NCBI GenBank assembly: GCA_035476575.1
Contig: DATILL010000086.1
Coordinates: forward strand, 1-61,260
Source of the DNA: DATILL01 sp035476575
Lineage (GTDB): Bacteria > Actinomycetota > Actinomycetes > Mycobacteriales > JACQDL01
DNA length: 61,260 nt
Reading direction: 5' to 3'
Shown: in pieces, positions 25,837-34,536 of the stretch
Position numbering within the stretch: the first letter of the stretch is position 1
Layout of the letters: each line of letters opens with the position of its first letter
The notes under the pieces: generated by a model
Database searches by the model: none
Told to the model about the DNA's origin: nothing
The model's input: only the letters and a program-made list of their open reading frames with translations
Position numbers and translations under genes: made by a program

Positions 25837-26679
25837 TCAGTCGTCGTCGTAGGGCTCGGGTCTGGTCTCGTACTCTTTGCCGGTCGGGCTCCTCCAGCGG
25901 AAGGTGCCGTCTGCTCCTCGTGTGACGGTCCAGCCGGCGGTGTGCTTGAGGCGGTGGTGCCGGCGGCACAGTGTTCCAGGGTTGGTCTGGTCGGTGGGGC
26001 CTTGCGGGAATGGTGTGAGGTGGTCGATGTCGCATTGCTTGGCGGGTTTCCGACACCCCGGAAAGCGCCACGTCTTGTCCCGCGCCCGGACGTAGTCGGC
26101 CAACGCGGCCGGCGCTGGTCCATGCTGCGTTCGTCGTGGCACATCCGGGCCAGGGTGTCCAGGCGCTGGTAGATGGCGGTGGCCTCCGGTACGGCGAGGG
26201 TGGCGGTGAGCTGGGCCATGCCGTCCCGACCGGGTATGCCACCACCTTCCGCTCGACCTCGGCCCGCTCGTGCCGGGCCCGGGCGCCGTCCGGGTCGACC
26301 TTGAGGACCGTGCGCCGGACCACCTGGCGGAGCCGCGGCCGGTCCGCTCCGCCGCGGTGGGCAGGATCTTCTCCTCCACCGCCCGCGCCGCCTCGGCAGA
26401 CAGCGGATGGGTCAGCTCCTCCATGACCCGGGCCTTGTACAGGTCGACCTCCCCGCGCTCCAACACCGCCAGCAGCCCGACCGAGCGCACCTCGGCCAAC
26501 CGGGCCAGCAGCCAGGCCCTCCGCGCCTGAACCGCAGCCGCCACCCGCGCCAAATTGCGAACGGTGTCCAGGCACTGGTCGGCGTCCAGCCCGTCGACAC
26601 CGGCCGCGAACACCGCGGCCAGCGCCTTGTCGGGAGAGGAGGAGTCGAACGCGTGTTCTATTCTCCCCGGACGGGCCAC
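25837..26679 (-). pseudogene. DUF222/HNH-endonuclease-like gene with three frameshifts
   Basis: The N-terminal DUF222-like part (LDADQCLDTVRNLARVAAAV, GEVDLYKARVMEELTHPLS, AARAVEEKILP) and the C-terminal HNH part (CDIDHLTPFPQGPTDQTNPG, LCRRHHRLKH) lie in one frame. The middle continues in two others: RARHERAEVERKVVAYPVGT around 26220-26340 and MAQLTATLAVPEATAIYQRL around 26110-26219. Three shifts are needed to link them. DUF222-HNH genes are multicopy, mobile-like families in actinobacteria and are often broken. Confidence 0.75.
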
Positions 26680-27290
26680 GACAGCTCAACCCCACAGCGA
26701 GCAAAACGGAACTGAGCTCCGGTCCAAGGGAATCACCAACACAAGGCAACCCGGGAGACCAAACGAGCCAGGCATCACCCCTCCTTGCCGCACCTTTGAA
26801 TTTGATTTTTGATCTGCCCGACCGCCACCGAGCTCCACCCGACCATTCACCCGATCAGACCGGTGCCGAAAAGGACACCCGATCCCGTCGGCTCGATTCG
26901 TCCGGCCGGACCAGAAACCTCACCGTCGGTCCGCGGCGTGAGCTGCACGCTAGTGTCGGCGGTGCCTTGTTCGTCACCCACGCGACGTACCTAAGGGGAA
27001 CTGTCCTAACAGGCTGGACAGGGCCGCATCCGCGCAGGTCAGAGAGTATGTGGCACGTCTGTACAGTAAGCCTATTTCTCCTCAGCAGCGCGCCGGCCCC
27101 GGGAACGTGCCCCACACGCTGCGCCGGTCCGCGGCCAGTTGAGAACGAGGCCGGGCGACCCCGTGCCCGGCACGGTTACACCGTTATACCGCAGCTTGAA
27201 CTTGGCGGCCTGCCGGCTGGCGGACCCCGTCGGCCCGGACCTGACACCCGGCGCACTGCTGGACGCAGCGCTGCTCGCCAGGATACCGCG
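26680..27290. other. About 600 bp without an intact gene
   Basis: The left part (26780-26900) is unusually AT-rich for this DNA. Near 27165-27307 on the forward strand one frame reads like the end of a protein (LNLAACRLADPVGPDLTPGA, LLDAALLARIPRYRTSP, then TAG), but nothing upstream supports a gene. I regard it as a possible gene tail left by deletion. No promoter, IS end or RNA gene was recognised. Confidence 0.35.
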
Positions 27291-27707
27291 CTACCGGACG
27301 TCCCCGTAGGCCCGGTCTACGGGCAGCCGGAGGACCAGCCGCTGGTCCGCCACCATGGCCCGCCGGTAGTCGTCCCAGTCCGGGTGCTCGCCCTGGATCA
27401 GCCGGTACACCTCGATCAGCTCCTCGACCGTGGCATCGTCCAGCGCCCTGGCCACCGGGCTCAGGTCAGCGACGCCCTCGGCCACCGTCCAGGACCAGCC
27501 GTCGGCCGAGCAGACGTAGAAGCTGGCCCGCGGGTCACGGCGCAGGTTCCGGGTTTTGGCCAGGACGTCGGTGATCGAGACCCGGAGCACCCGGGTCACC
27601 TCGTCGAAGGTGTGGTTGACGGTCGACATCTGGGGTCGGCCGTCCCGCTTGAGCGTGGCGAGCACCCCACGGTTCTCGGTGGACAGCAGCCGCAGCAGAG
27701 GCTCCAT
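27291..27707 (-). CDS. PPOX-class flavin/F420-dependent oxidoreductase
   Basis: The 138-residue protein is the usual size of single-domain split-barrel enzymes. The ATG at 27707 is preceded by GAAAGGG. Typical phrases are RGVLATLKRDGRPQMSTVNH near residue 13, DVLAKTRNLRRDPRASFYV in the middle, and SWTVAEGVADLSP, followed by a helix-rich end with HPDWDDYRRAMVADQRLVLR. Family members bind FMN or F420; the actinobacterial subgroup with NLRRDPR commonly uses F420. The substrate is unknown. Monocistronic. Confidence 0.85.
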   Translation of the reverse strand: MEPLLRLLSTENRGVLATLKRDGRPQMSTVNHTFDEVTRVLRVSITDVLAKTRNLRRDPRASFYVCSADGWSWTVAEGVADLSPVARALDDATVEELIEVYRLIQGEHPDWDDYRRAMVADQRLVLRLPVDRAYGDVR

Positions 27708-27820
27708 CGTGCCCTTTCGGTCGGATCGGCACCGCTGATCCTGCCCCAGGACGGGTGAGCCTGCCCAGGCGAGGCCCCGGCCGGACTGCCCTGGGCCGAA
27801 CGGACCGGCCGTGCCGAGCC

Positions 27821-28867
27821 TTACGCCGCGGCCGTGGCCCCGACCGGCGCCGGTCGCCCGGCGCCGAACAGGGTCGCCGCCGCCGAGCCGGTCACCAGGG
27901 GCGTCCCCGGATACCGGGCGGCGAAGCGCCGGACGTGCGCCGCCGGCAGCGGCCCCCCGCTGGTCACCACCTCCCGGACCCCGGCGAAACAGTCCAGGTC
28001 AGCGTCCAGCAGCGTGGCGAACACGACGGTGGTCAGCAGCAGCGTGGTCACGCCGTCCCAGCCGATCGCCGTACGCAGCATGGCCGGCGCAAGCGGCCCG
28101 GACGGAGCGACGACGCAGCAGCCACCGCGCACCAGCGCCCCCCAGACCTCGAACCCGAACCCGGCCTCAGCCGGCGAGGCCGCCTGCAGCGTGACCGTGT
28201 CCGGCCCAAGCCGGACGGACCCGCCGTCGCGTAGCGTCGCCAACGCCGTACGGTGCATGCACGGTGCCGTCCTCGGCTCGTCAGCGCCGGCCGGGGCGCC
28301 GAACACGCCAGCCGGGTCCGCTCCGGTCATCCCGGCGGCGCGGTACGAACCCCACCGGGTCCAGCCGGCCAGCCCGGCCGGTACGCCGAGCGCCAGGGGT
28401 ACCGGTCTCCCGGACGCCGGGCGTACCGGCCGGCCGGACGCCGACGGGGGCCAGCTAGCCGGATCCAGGTCGATGACGAGCGGAGCGGCGTAGCGTCCGG
28501 CCAGCGCGGCGGTCCGGTCCACCGGCCAGTCCACCGGTAGCGCGACGTACGCCGCGCCGCAGCGCAGCACGCCGACCAGCGCCGCGACCAACGAGGGGCC
28601 GCGGGGCAGCCGGACCGGCACCACGTCGCCGGGCCGCACGCCGTACGCGCGCAGCCGAGCCGCCAGCCCGGCTGCCGCGGCGTCCAGCGTCCGGTAGCTG
28701 ACCACACTCTCGACGCCCTCGGCACAGCGCAGCGCGACCGCATCCGGCCGCCGCCGGGCGTGCTCGGCGACCCAGCCGTGCAGCGTGTCGACAGGCGTGA
28801 GCGGCTGCCGGCAGGTCGCCCGCGGCGTTACCACTGGCCGGGCGGCGGGCGGGGCGGCGCGCCTCAT
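27821..28867 (-). CDS. Truncated, degenerate NRPS-type adenylation domain
   Basis: The 348-residue product has its ATG overlapping the thioesterase stop (ATGA). It shows the start of an AMP-binding domain: LHGWVAEHARRRPDAVALRC, SYRTLDAAAAGLAARLRAYG, a PVRLPRGPSLVAALVGVL stretch and CGAAYVALPVDWP. Later come FGFEVWGALVRGGCCVV and REVVTSGGPLPAAHVRRF. The ATP-binding core (normally SGSTGxPKG) is unrecognisable, the YGPTE-like motif is replaced by GSAAATLFGAG, and the protein ends there. All later motifs, including the C-terminal subdomain with the catalytic Lys, are absent. An active ligase is very unlikely; it may be a relic of a lost gene cluster. Confidence 0.7.
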   Translation of the reverse strand: MRRAAPPAARPVVTPRATCRQPLTPVDTLHGWVAEHARRRPDAVALRCAEGVESVVSYRTLDAAAAGLAARLRAYGVRPGDVVPVRLPRGPSLVAALVGVLRCGAAYVALPVDWPVDRTAALAGRYAAPLVIDLDPASWPPSASGRPVRPASGRPVPLALGVPAGLAGWTRWGSYRAAGMTGADPAGVFGAPAGADEPRTAPCMHRTALATLRDGGSVRLGPDTVTLQAASPAEAGFGFEVWGALVRGGCCVVAPSGPLAPAMLRTAIGWDGVTTLLLTTVVFATLLDADLDCFAGVREVVTSGGPLPAAHVRRFAARYPGTPLVTGSAAATLFGAGRPAPVGATAAA

Positions 28868-29655
28868 GCCGCCGTACCGGAGCCGGCCAGGTGGGCACCG
28901 GCGCGGGCCGCCTGCGCGGTGAACAGCTCGACCAGCCAGGCCCGGTTGGCCGGTTCGAGCAGGTAGAAGTGGCCGCCCGGCCGGACATGCTGCACCGCCG
29001 CCCGGGCGATCCGGGGCCAGCCGGCCATCTGCCCGGCCGTTGCCACGTGGTCCGACGAGCCGCGGACCGTGACGAGCTCCAGCTCCAGCGGCGGCCCGAG
29101 CCGCGGCTGGTAGACCTCGACCATCTCCAGGTCGGCCCGGGTGACCGGCAGCACCAGCTTCATCAGGGCCGGGTCCGCCGCCACCTCCGGGTCGATCCCG
29201 CCGAGCGAGGCGAGCCGTTCGGTCAGCCGCTCGTCGCTCTGGCCGATCACCTCGGTATCGCGGGGCAGGTCCGGGGAGATGGACGCCGAGATGGTCAGCG
29301 CGCCCGGCAGCGGAGCGATCCCGCTGAGCTGCAGCCACCGGCACACCTCGTAGGCGATCATCGCGCCCATGCTGTGCCCGAAGATCAGGTACGGGCGGCC
29401 GGCCGCCAGCCGGGACAGCTCCAGGGTGATCTCGGAGGCGAGCCGGAGCAGGTGGGTGGCCGGCGCCTCCCGCACCCGCGACTCCCGCCCCGGCAGGCAC
29501 GCCGCCACCAGCTCGATGTGCTCGGGAAGCTGCCGGGACAGCGGCCGGAAGAGCGCGGGCCCGGCCCCGGCGCACGGGAAGCAGACCAGCCGGCAGGCGG
29601 CCGACGGCCGCGGCGTGGGGACGACCAGCGACCGGCCCTTCGGGGGGGAGCGCAT
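28864..29655 (-). CDS. Type II thioesterase (NRPS/PKS editing)
   Basis: About 263 residues from ATG 29655; longer starts reach 29823 but add no domain. It has RLVCFPCAGAGPALFRPLSR near the N-terminus, the nucleophile elbow IFGHSMGAMIAYEV near residue 90, the catalytic Asp region TVRGSSDHV and the His region RPGGHFYLLEP. TEII enzymes release misloaded acyl groups from carrier proteins of non-ribosomal peptide or polyketide synthases. No carrier protein, synthase or MbtH gene is in the window; only the truncated adenylation gene follows. Confidence 0.85.
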   Translation of the reverse strand: MRSPPKGRSLVVPTPRPSAACRLVCFPCAGAGPALFRPLSRQLPEHIELVAACLPGRESRVREAPATHLLRLASEITLELSRLAAGRPYLIFGHSMGAMIAYEVCRWLQLSGIAPLPGALTISASISPDLPRDTEVIGQSDERLTERLASLGGIDPEVAADPALMKLVLPVTRADLEMVEVYQPRLGPPLELELVTVRGSSDHVATAGQMAGWPRIARAAVQHVRPGGHFYLLEPANRAWLVELFTAQAARAGAHLAGSGTAA

Positions 29656-29816
29656 AGCAGAACAGATCGTGCTGGCCCGCTGGTCCGGACAGGACCCCGA
29701 CCGCCGTAACCAGGGATGTCCGTTCGTACACTCAGCGTAGACACGTACCGGCATATGGCTCCGGCCGCACGCTCGTCCGTCGCCACGCCGAACCCAGCGG
29801 AAAGCAGCGCCAGCGA

Positions 29817-31898
29817 ATGTCACGTCCGGGCCGCCTGACCATATCCATCGTCATCGCTCTTGCCGCGGCGTCCGGTGGAACGGCGAGCCTGATGCTGCAG
29901 GCGTCCTCAGCCGGGAGCCCACTGTTCTGGGTCTCGGTCGCGAGCACGGTGATTATCGCCTTCGCCTCGGTGTACTGGTCCTTCGGAGGCCGGGAGACAG
30001 AGCCGGAGGACGATGTCGGCGGCGTCTGGCGGGACAGGCTGACCACGGCGGTCCAGCGACGGGTAAGGGCTGGTCTGGGCAGTCCGGACTCGTTGCCCGC
30101 GATCACCGGGTCGCGTATTCCGCTTGGCCTCACCACGCTGCCGAGATATGTGCGTCCGGCTGAGCCGAAACGCCTGGCGAGCCCGAGCCGGCGGGAGCTG
30201 CCCACTGACTATGACATCACCCGGGTCTTCGCGGAGTACGGCGACTCGCTTCTCATTCTCGGCGCACCCGGCGCCGGGAAGAGCACGCTGCTGCTTGAGC
30301 TGGCCGAGGCGTTCCTCAAAGGCGCCACCGACGCCGCACACCCGGGGCCGGTCCCGGTCATTCTCAACCTCGAAAGCTGGGCTGAGCGCCGGGAACCGTT
30401 GGACCGCTGGCTGACCAGGAGCCTCACCCAGGACTACAACATCCCGCAACGGTCCGGCCGGAGGCTGTCGGCAGCCGGTGCGCTCGTCATTCTCCTGGAC
30501 GGCCTGGACGACGTCCCGTACGAACATCGAGGGAGCTGCGTCGCGGCTGTCAACCGGTACCGGCGGGCGCATCCGAGCACCGGTCTTGCCGTCTGCTGCC
30601 GGACCCATGAGTACCTGGAGTCAGCAACCTGGCTCGCCCTTGGCGGTGCCGTCGAGATACAGCCCCTCGAACCACGCCAGGTCCGCGGGTTCATCGCTCG
30701 CGCCGGTCCGGACCTGGTGGGGCTGTTGTCCCTGTTCGACTACGACCCGCTCCTCCGGGAGGTGCTCGACACGCCGTTGCTGCTGAACATCGTGGCCCTC
30801 ACCTACCGGGGCCAGACGGCCCCGGACATCCACCTGGCCGGTGCCGTTGAAGGGCGGCGCGAGCTGCTCCTCGACGAGTACATCCGGCAGGCGCTGGAGC
30901 ACTGGGCACCGAGCCCTGTCCCGCTGGCGCAACGAGTCCGCTGGCTGAGCCGGTTAGCTGGCGGAATGCTGCATTGCCATCAGCGCGTGCTGCACCTGCT
31001 CTGGATGCAGCCGCGGCTGGTTGAGCCCGCCAGGAAAGCCCGAACGGTCGTCGTGGCGGCCGCCGCGGTCGCCGGCCTGGGCGGAATGGTGATCAGCGGA
31101 ATATGCTGCGCGGCGTTGGCGCGGCTGCCCTACGAGGTTCCCATTGACATGCCGCGGACAATTCTGTACCCGCTGTCCGTCACGTATATCACCGGAAGTA
31201 CGGCGTTTGCCGGGTATTCGCGCGTCTTCGCGCCACCCATCCGGGTGCACTGGTCCAGCATTAGTTTGCCCCGCGAGCTGTGGTGGGGTGCCGTCGTCGC
31301 GGTGGCGGGCGGGTTGCCGGTCGGCCTCATTTTCTCCTTCGTCGCGGGTTTGCGGAGCGGCCTGGCCGGCGCGGCGATCTTCGGCACGATCCTGGGCCTG
31401 ATAGTGGTCATCCAGCGAAGCCTGCGAACGCTCACCCAACAGGAGTCGGAGGATGGGCGCCGGATGACCGGCGCCGAGATCGTGCGGGTGGCCAGCCGCT
31501 ATGGAGTCCCCTTCGGCGTCCTGGTCGGAACGACGTACGCCCTGGTGTCCACGCTCTACTTCGGCGCTGCCGTGGGTATCGGCCAAGGCGCGATCATCAC
31601 GGTCGCGTTCAGCACCTTCGGCAGCTACTTTCTCTGGCTCGCCGTGGGGGGACGAGCGTACGTGCAGCATTACGTGCTCCGCGTTTTCCTGGCCCGGCAC
31701 CAGGTCGTTCCGTACCGTTTCGAGAAGTTCCTGACTGAGATGACCAAGGCGACGATCATGCGCAGGCGCAGCGGCGGGTACGTGTTCATGCACGATCTGG
31801 TGCAGGCGCACCTGTCCGCTGGCACCGAGGGCGCCGACGTACGACCGGCGTCCCGGGCCGCGGACGCGGGCCGGCCTGGCCCACGGGCGGTCAGCTAG
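29817..31898 (+). CDS. Membrane-embedded NACHT-family NTPase
   Basis: The 693-residue protein starts with two membrane helices (about 8-30 and 38-55). A NACHT-type STAND NTPase follows: Walker A LLILGAPGAGKSTLLLELAE near residue 145, Walker B ALVILLDGLDDVPYE near 220 and the sensor-like VCCRTHEYLESA near 260. Helices of the winged-helix part precede LLLNIVALTYRG. The C-terminal half (about 400-640) contains six or more membrane helices, and the protein ends with RRRSGGYVFMHDLVQAHLS, a phrase common to this group. NACHT proteins act in signalling and anti-phage defence; here the presumed sensor/effector part is the membrane domain. Its end overlaps the next, convergent gene by 8 nt. Confidence 0.85.
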   Translation: MSRPGRLTISIVIALAAASGGTASLMLQASSAGSPLFWVSVASTVIIAFASVYWSFGGRETEPEDDVGGVWRDRLTTAVQRRVRAGLGSPDSLPAITGSRIPLGLTTLPRYVRPAEPKRLASPSRRELPTDYDITRVFAEYGDSLLILGAPGAGKSTLLLELAEAFLKGATDAAHPGPVPVILNLESWAERREPLDRWLTRSLTQDYNIPQRSGRRLSAAGALVILLDGLDDVPYEHRGSCVAAVNRYRRAHPSTGLAVCCRTHEYLESATWLALGGAVEIQPLEPRQVRGFIARAGPDLVGLLSLFDYDPLLREVLDTPLLLNIVALTYRGQTAPDIHLAGAVEGRRELLLDEYIRQALEHWAPSPVPLAQRVRWLSRLAGGMLHCHQRVLHLLWMQPRLVEPARKARTVVVAAAAVAGLGGMVISGICCAALARLPYEVPIDMPRTILYPLSVTYITGSTAFAGYSRVFAPPIRVHWSSISLPRELWWGAVVAVAGGLPVGLIFSFVAGLRSGLAGAAIFGTILGLIVVIQRSLRTLTQQESEDGRRMTGAEIVRVASRYGVPFGVLVGTTYALVSTLYFGAAVGIGQGAIITVAFSTFGSYFLWLAVGGRAYVQHYVLRVFLARHQVVPYRFEKFLTEMTKATIMRRRSGGYVFMHDLVQAHLSAGTEGADVRPASRAADAGRPGPRAVS

Positions 31899-33435
31899 CG
31901 GCGGCGCCCTGCACCACCGGGTTGACCCAGACGGCCAGGTCCTGGCTGGCGGAGGTGCCGGCGTCGACCCGCAGCCGGATCCGGTCCCGCCCGGCGAACT
32001 GGGACAGGTCGACGTCCAGCTTCTGCAGCGTGCCACCCGTGCCGACGTGGTGCACGGTGCCGGCCTGCCGCGGGATGCCCTGCTCGTCCAGCACGAAGAC
32101 GGTGAAGTCGACCTCGCCGAGCCCAGCCCCGGTCAGGAAGCCGACGTCGCAGGTGAACCGGTCCCCGGCGATGATCTTCGCGGGGAGCCGGAAGGTGCCC
32201 TGGAGGAAGCCGCTCGGCACCGCCTGCGGGAACGTCACCAGCGCCCGGTCCGGTGTGGCGCCGTTCTCCAGGGTGGGGTTCTCGCGCACCGCCGCGAAGC
32301 CGCGGGGATCACTGTCCAGGCCGTTGAAGTCCAGCGTGTCTGTGCCGTTGGACCAGATCGCCTTGTCGGCCATGTCGATCAGGGCCGCCGGCTGGGTTGG
32401 GCCCGAGGAGACCACGAGCCGGACCGAACGGTCCTGGTTGGCAGGCTGGCCGGGGCCGGGATCGGTGCGGATCACCTTGCCGCCGGCCACGCCGTTGTTC
32501 GGCTCGACGATCTTCTCGATCTTGAACCCGGCAGAGGCCAGCTCGCTGGTCGCCTTGATGGCGTTCTCACCGGCGACGTCGGGAATCGGCCCGTTGCCGC
32601 CCGGTGTGGCCGTCGGGGTCCTCGTCGGGGAAGCGGTCGGGGAGGTCGTCGGCGCGGCCGAGGTGGTCTCGATCGGGCCAGCGGTGGCGGCGGTGGTGGG
32701 CTCGTTGCCTTGCCTGGTGAGCAGAAAGCCGCCGATCAGGGCAGCCAGCACGGCCAGCACGGCCAGCCCGCGCAGCAGACCGCCCGGCACCAGCGCCCGC
32801 TGGGCGAAGGTGAGCCGGCTGGTCAGCGGCTCCGGGCCGCCATCGGCGTGCACGGTCAGCGACCGGCTCGTCTCGGGGCCGCTCCACCGGCTGGGCGCCG
32901 ACACCTTGGTCCTGGCTTCCCCGACCGAGTCCGGCGGCACGTCCAGCACGGGCGGAGCGAAGTCGAAGCCGACGGCGGCCTCGTCGTCCTCCCCGCGCAG
33001 CGCGAACCGCAGCGGCACGTTGCCGACGTTGGCGATCATGACGCTGAACCGGCCGGACCCGCGGCCGCGCACCCGGACCGGCTCCACCCGCAGGTTCGCC
33101 AGCGGCAGCGGGCCGATGGTCAGCGCGAACTCCTCCACCCGGGCCACCGTCGGGTCGTCGACCGAGACCACCCGGACTGCGACCGTGCCGCGGCCGGCCA
33201 GTGGCGGGCGCTCGGCCGGGACGGCGAGCACCAGCTCGACCGTCCCTTCCTGGTCAGGGAACAGGCCGATCCGCTGGGGAGCAGGCGTCATCCGGGCGTC
33301 GGCACCGACTAGCGTGACGACGAACTGGTCGACGACTCCGGTCCGGTTGCTGATTCGGACCCGCACCGTGGCCGAGGATCCGGGCGCGATCTCCACGTGC
33401 TCCGGCTCGACCACCACCCCGACTGACCCCGGCAT
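31891..33435 (-). CDS. Membrane protein with Ig-like domains and one PASTA domain
   Basis: About 514 residues from ATG 33435, which has AAGGGGG upstream; longer starts are unsupported. The first about 215 residues are beta-rich Ig/COG1470-like domains (PGSSATVRVRISNRTGVVDQ, NLRVEPVRVRGRGSGRFSVM). One membrane helix follows (GLLRGLAVLAVLAALIGGFL), then a Thr/Pro/Ser-rich linker. A PASTA domain comes next (DVAGENAIKATSELASAGFK to VRLVVSSG), and a C-terminal carbohydrate-binding-like beta domain. There is no N-terminal signal, so the first part may be cytosolic and the PASTA and C-terminal domain outside, facing the cell wall. It lies beside the NACHT gene, tail to tail. Confidence 0.75.
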   Translation of the reverse strand: MPGSVGVVVEPEHVEIAPGSSATVRVRISNRTGVVDQFVVTLVGADARMTPAPQRIGLFPDQEGTVELVLAVPAERPPLAGRGTVAVRVVSVDDPTVARVEEFALTIGPLPLANLRVEPVRVRGRGSGRFSVMIANVGNVPLRFALRGEDDEAAVGFDFAPPVLDVPPDSVGEARTKVSAPSRWSGPETSRSLTVHADGGPEPLTSRLTFAQRALVPGGLLRGLAVLAVLAALIGGFLLTRQGNEPTTAATAGPIETTSAAPTTSPTASPTRTPTATPGGNGPIPDVAGENAIKATSELASAGFKIEKIVEPNNGVAGGKVIRTDPGPGQPANQDRSVRLVVSSGPTQPAALIDMADKAIWSNGTDTLDFNGLDSDPRGFAAVRENPTLENGATPDRALVTFPQAVPSGFLQGTFRLPAKIIAGDRFTCDVGFLTGAGLGEVDFTVFVLDEQGIPRQAGTVHHVGTGGTLQKLDVDLSQFAGRDRIRLRVDAGTSASQDLAVWVNPVVQGAAAS

Positions 33436-33524
33436 ATGCCTGACCCCCTTGGCCCCTCGAACGCCCCGCGGCTTTACCCACCCGAGATGGGAGACGCGAG
33501 CCGGCGCCGGGATACATGATCCAT

Positions 33525-33624
33525 GTGGTGACCTTTCGTTGCCCGCCGCCCACATGTGGTCACCTCTCGGCGTTGTGGTGACCTTTCGTTGGTCGGACGC
33601 CCTCAGAGGTCACCTCTTAGGTCG
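33525..33624. repeat. Dispersed GGTSACC element, two 50-bp units
   Basis: GGTGACC or GGTCACC occurs at 33527, 33558, 33577 and 33608, i.e. spacings of 31, 19 and 31 bp. The two 50-bp units both begin GTGGTGACCTTTCGTTG. A related array with the same 31/19 spacing lies at 60776-60886, and single inverted pairs occur near 50873-50926 and 60683-60734. It lies between divergent genes (PASTA protein and hydrolase), so it is not simply a terminator. Confidence 0.75.
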
Positions 33625-33654
33625 GGCGGGTCGGCGATGTCATAGGGTCCGATT

Positions 33655-34536
33655 GTGCCCGAGACAGCGGCGGTTCTCCCCGCCAGCCCGCTCAGCGGCC
33701 CAGTCGACAGCATGGTCGAGGTGGCCGCCGGAGTGCGGCTGCACGTGCGGTGCTGGTGCCCCTCCGAACAAAGCCCAGGCCAGCCGTCCGCCCGGCCATA
33801 CCTGCTGGTGCACGGCCTAGCCTCCAACGCCCGCACCTGGGACGGCGTGGCCGCCCGGCTCGCCGCTGCCGGCCACCCCGCCGTCGCGGTCGACCTGCGC
33901 GGTCACGGCGAGTCCGACCAGCCGGCCGATGGCTACGACACCCGCACCGCAGCGGCCGACCTGGCCACCCTGTGTGACGTGCTCCGGCTGGCCGGGCCAG
34001 TGCTGGCCGGCCAGTCCTGGGGTGGCAACGTCGTGCTCGAGCTCGCCGCCAGCCACCCTGGCCGGGCGAGCGCGCTGGCCCTCCTCGACGGCGGCTGGAT
34101 CCACCTCGGCGACATCTTCGCCACGTGGGAGGAGTGCTGGGCCGCGCTGGCGCCACCGCGGTTCGCCGGGCTGACCAGGGCAGACATCCGGCACAGGCTC
34201 CTGGCCAGCCATCCGGACTGGCCGACCGCCAGTATCGACGGCACCCTGGCCAACCTCACGTCGCTCCCGGACGGCAGCATCCGAGCACGGCTGACCCGGG
34301 ACCGGCACGCCGACATCCTCCGGTCGCTCTGGGCGCACCGCCCGCGGGAGCTGTATCGCCTCGTCGACATACCGACACTATTGCTGCCCGCGGGAGCCAG
34401 CGGCAGCAGCCCGCTGGTCGCCGAGGCCGCCGCCAGGCTGCCCCGGGCCGAGGTGCGATGGTACGACGGCGCCGACCACGACCTGCACGCGCAGCATCCC
34501 GACCGGGTGGCCGCTGACCTGGAGTCGCTGCCGTGA
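33655..34536 (+). CDS. Alpha/beta-fold hydrolase
   Basis: The 293-residue protein starts with GTG 33655. It has LLVHGLASNARTWDGVAARL (oxyanion region) and AVAVDLRGHGESDQP, a nucleophile elbow VLAGQSWGGNVVLELAA near residue 120, an Asp in the LLLPAGASG region and a catalytic His in YDGADHDLHAQHP. This is a generic esterase/lactonase/haloperoxidase-like fold with a helical lid; the substrate cannot be assigned. Its stop overlaps the start of the next gene (GTGA), so the two are co-translated. Confidence 0.87.
   Translation: MPETAAVLPASPLSGPVDSMVEVAAGVRLHVRCWCPSEQSPGQPSARPYLLVHGLASNARTWDGVAARLAAAGHPAVAVDLRGHGESDQPADGYDTRTAAADLATLCDVLRLAGPVLAGQSWGGNVVLELAASHPGRASALALLDGGWIHLGDIFATWEECWAALAPPRFAGLTRADIRHRLLASHPDWPTASIDGTLANLTSLPDGSIRARLTRDRHADILRSLWAHRPRELYRLVDIPTLLLPAGASGSSPLVAEAAARLPRAEVRWYDGADHDLHAQHPDRVAADLESLP

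Noticed and set aside
26796..27758. 320-codon forward frame across the gap and the PPOX gene
   Set aside because: Its second half is antisense to the PPOX gene and the first half has no protein-like pattern.
27821..29731. Single 636-codon gene over both NRPS-type genes
   Set aside because: The N-terminal half is the out-of-frame shadow of the thioesterase; the adenylation homology begins at ATG 28867.
33525..33624. Possible CRISPR array (regular 50-bp units)
   Set aside because: Repeats are 7-bp near-palindromes with variable flanks, only two units, no unique spacers and no cas genes in the window.
31922..33820. 632-codon forward frame
   Set aside because: Antisense to the PASTA/Ig protein gene; Ser/Thr/Arg low-complexity product without any domain.
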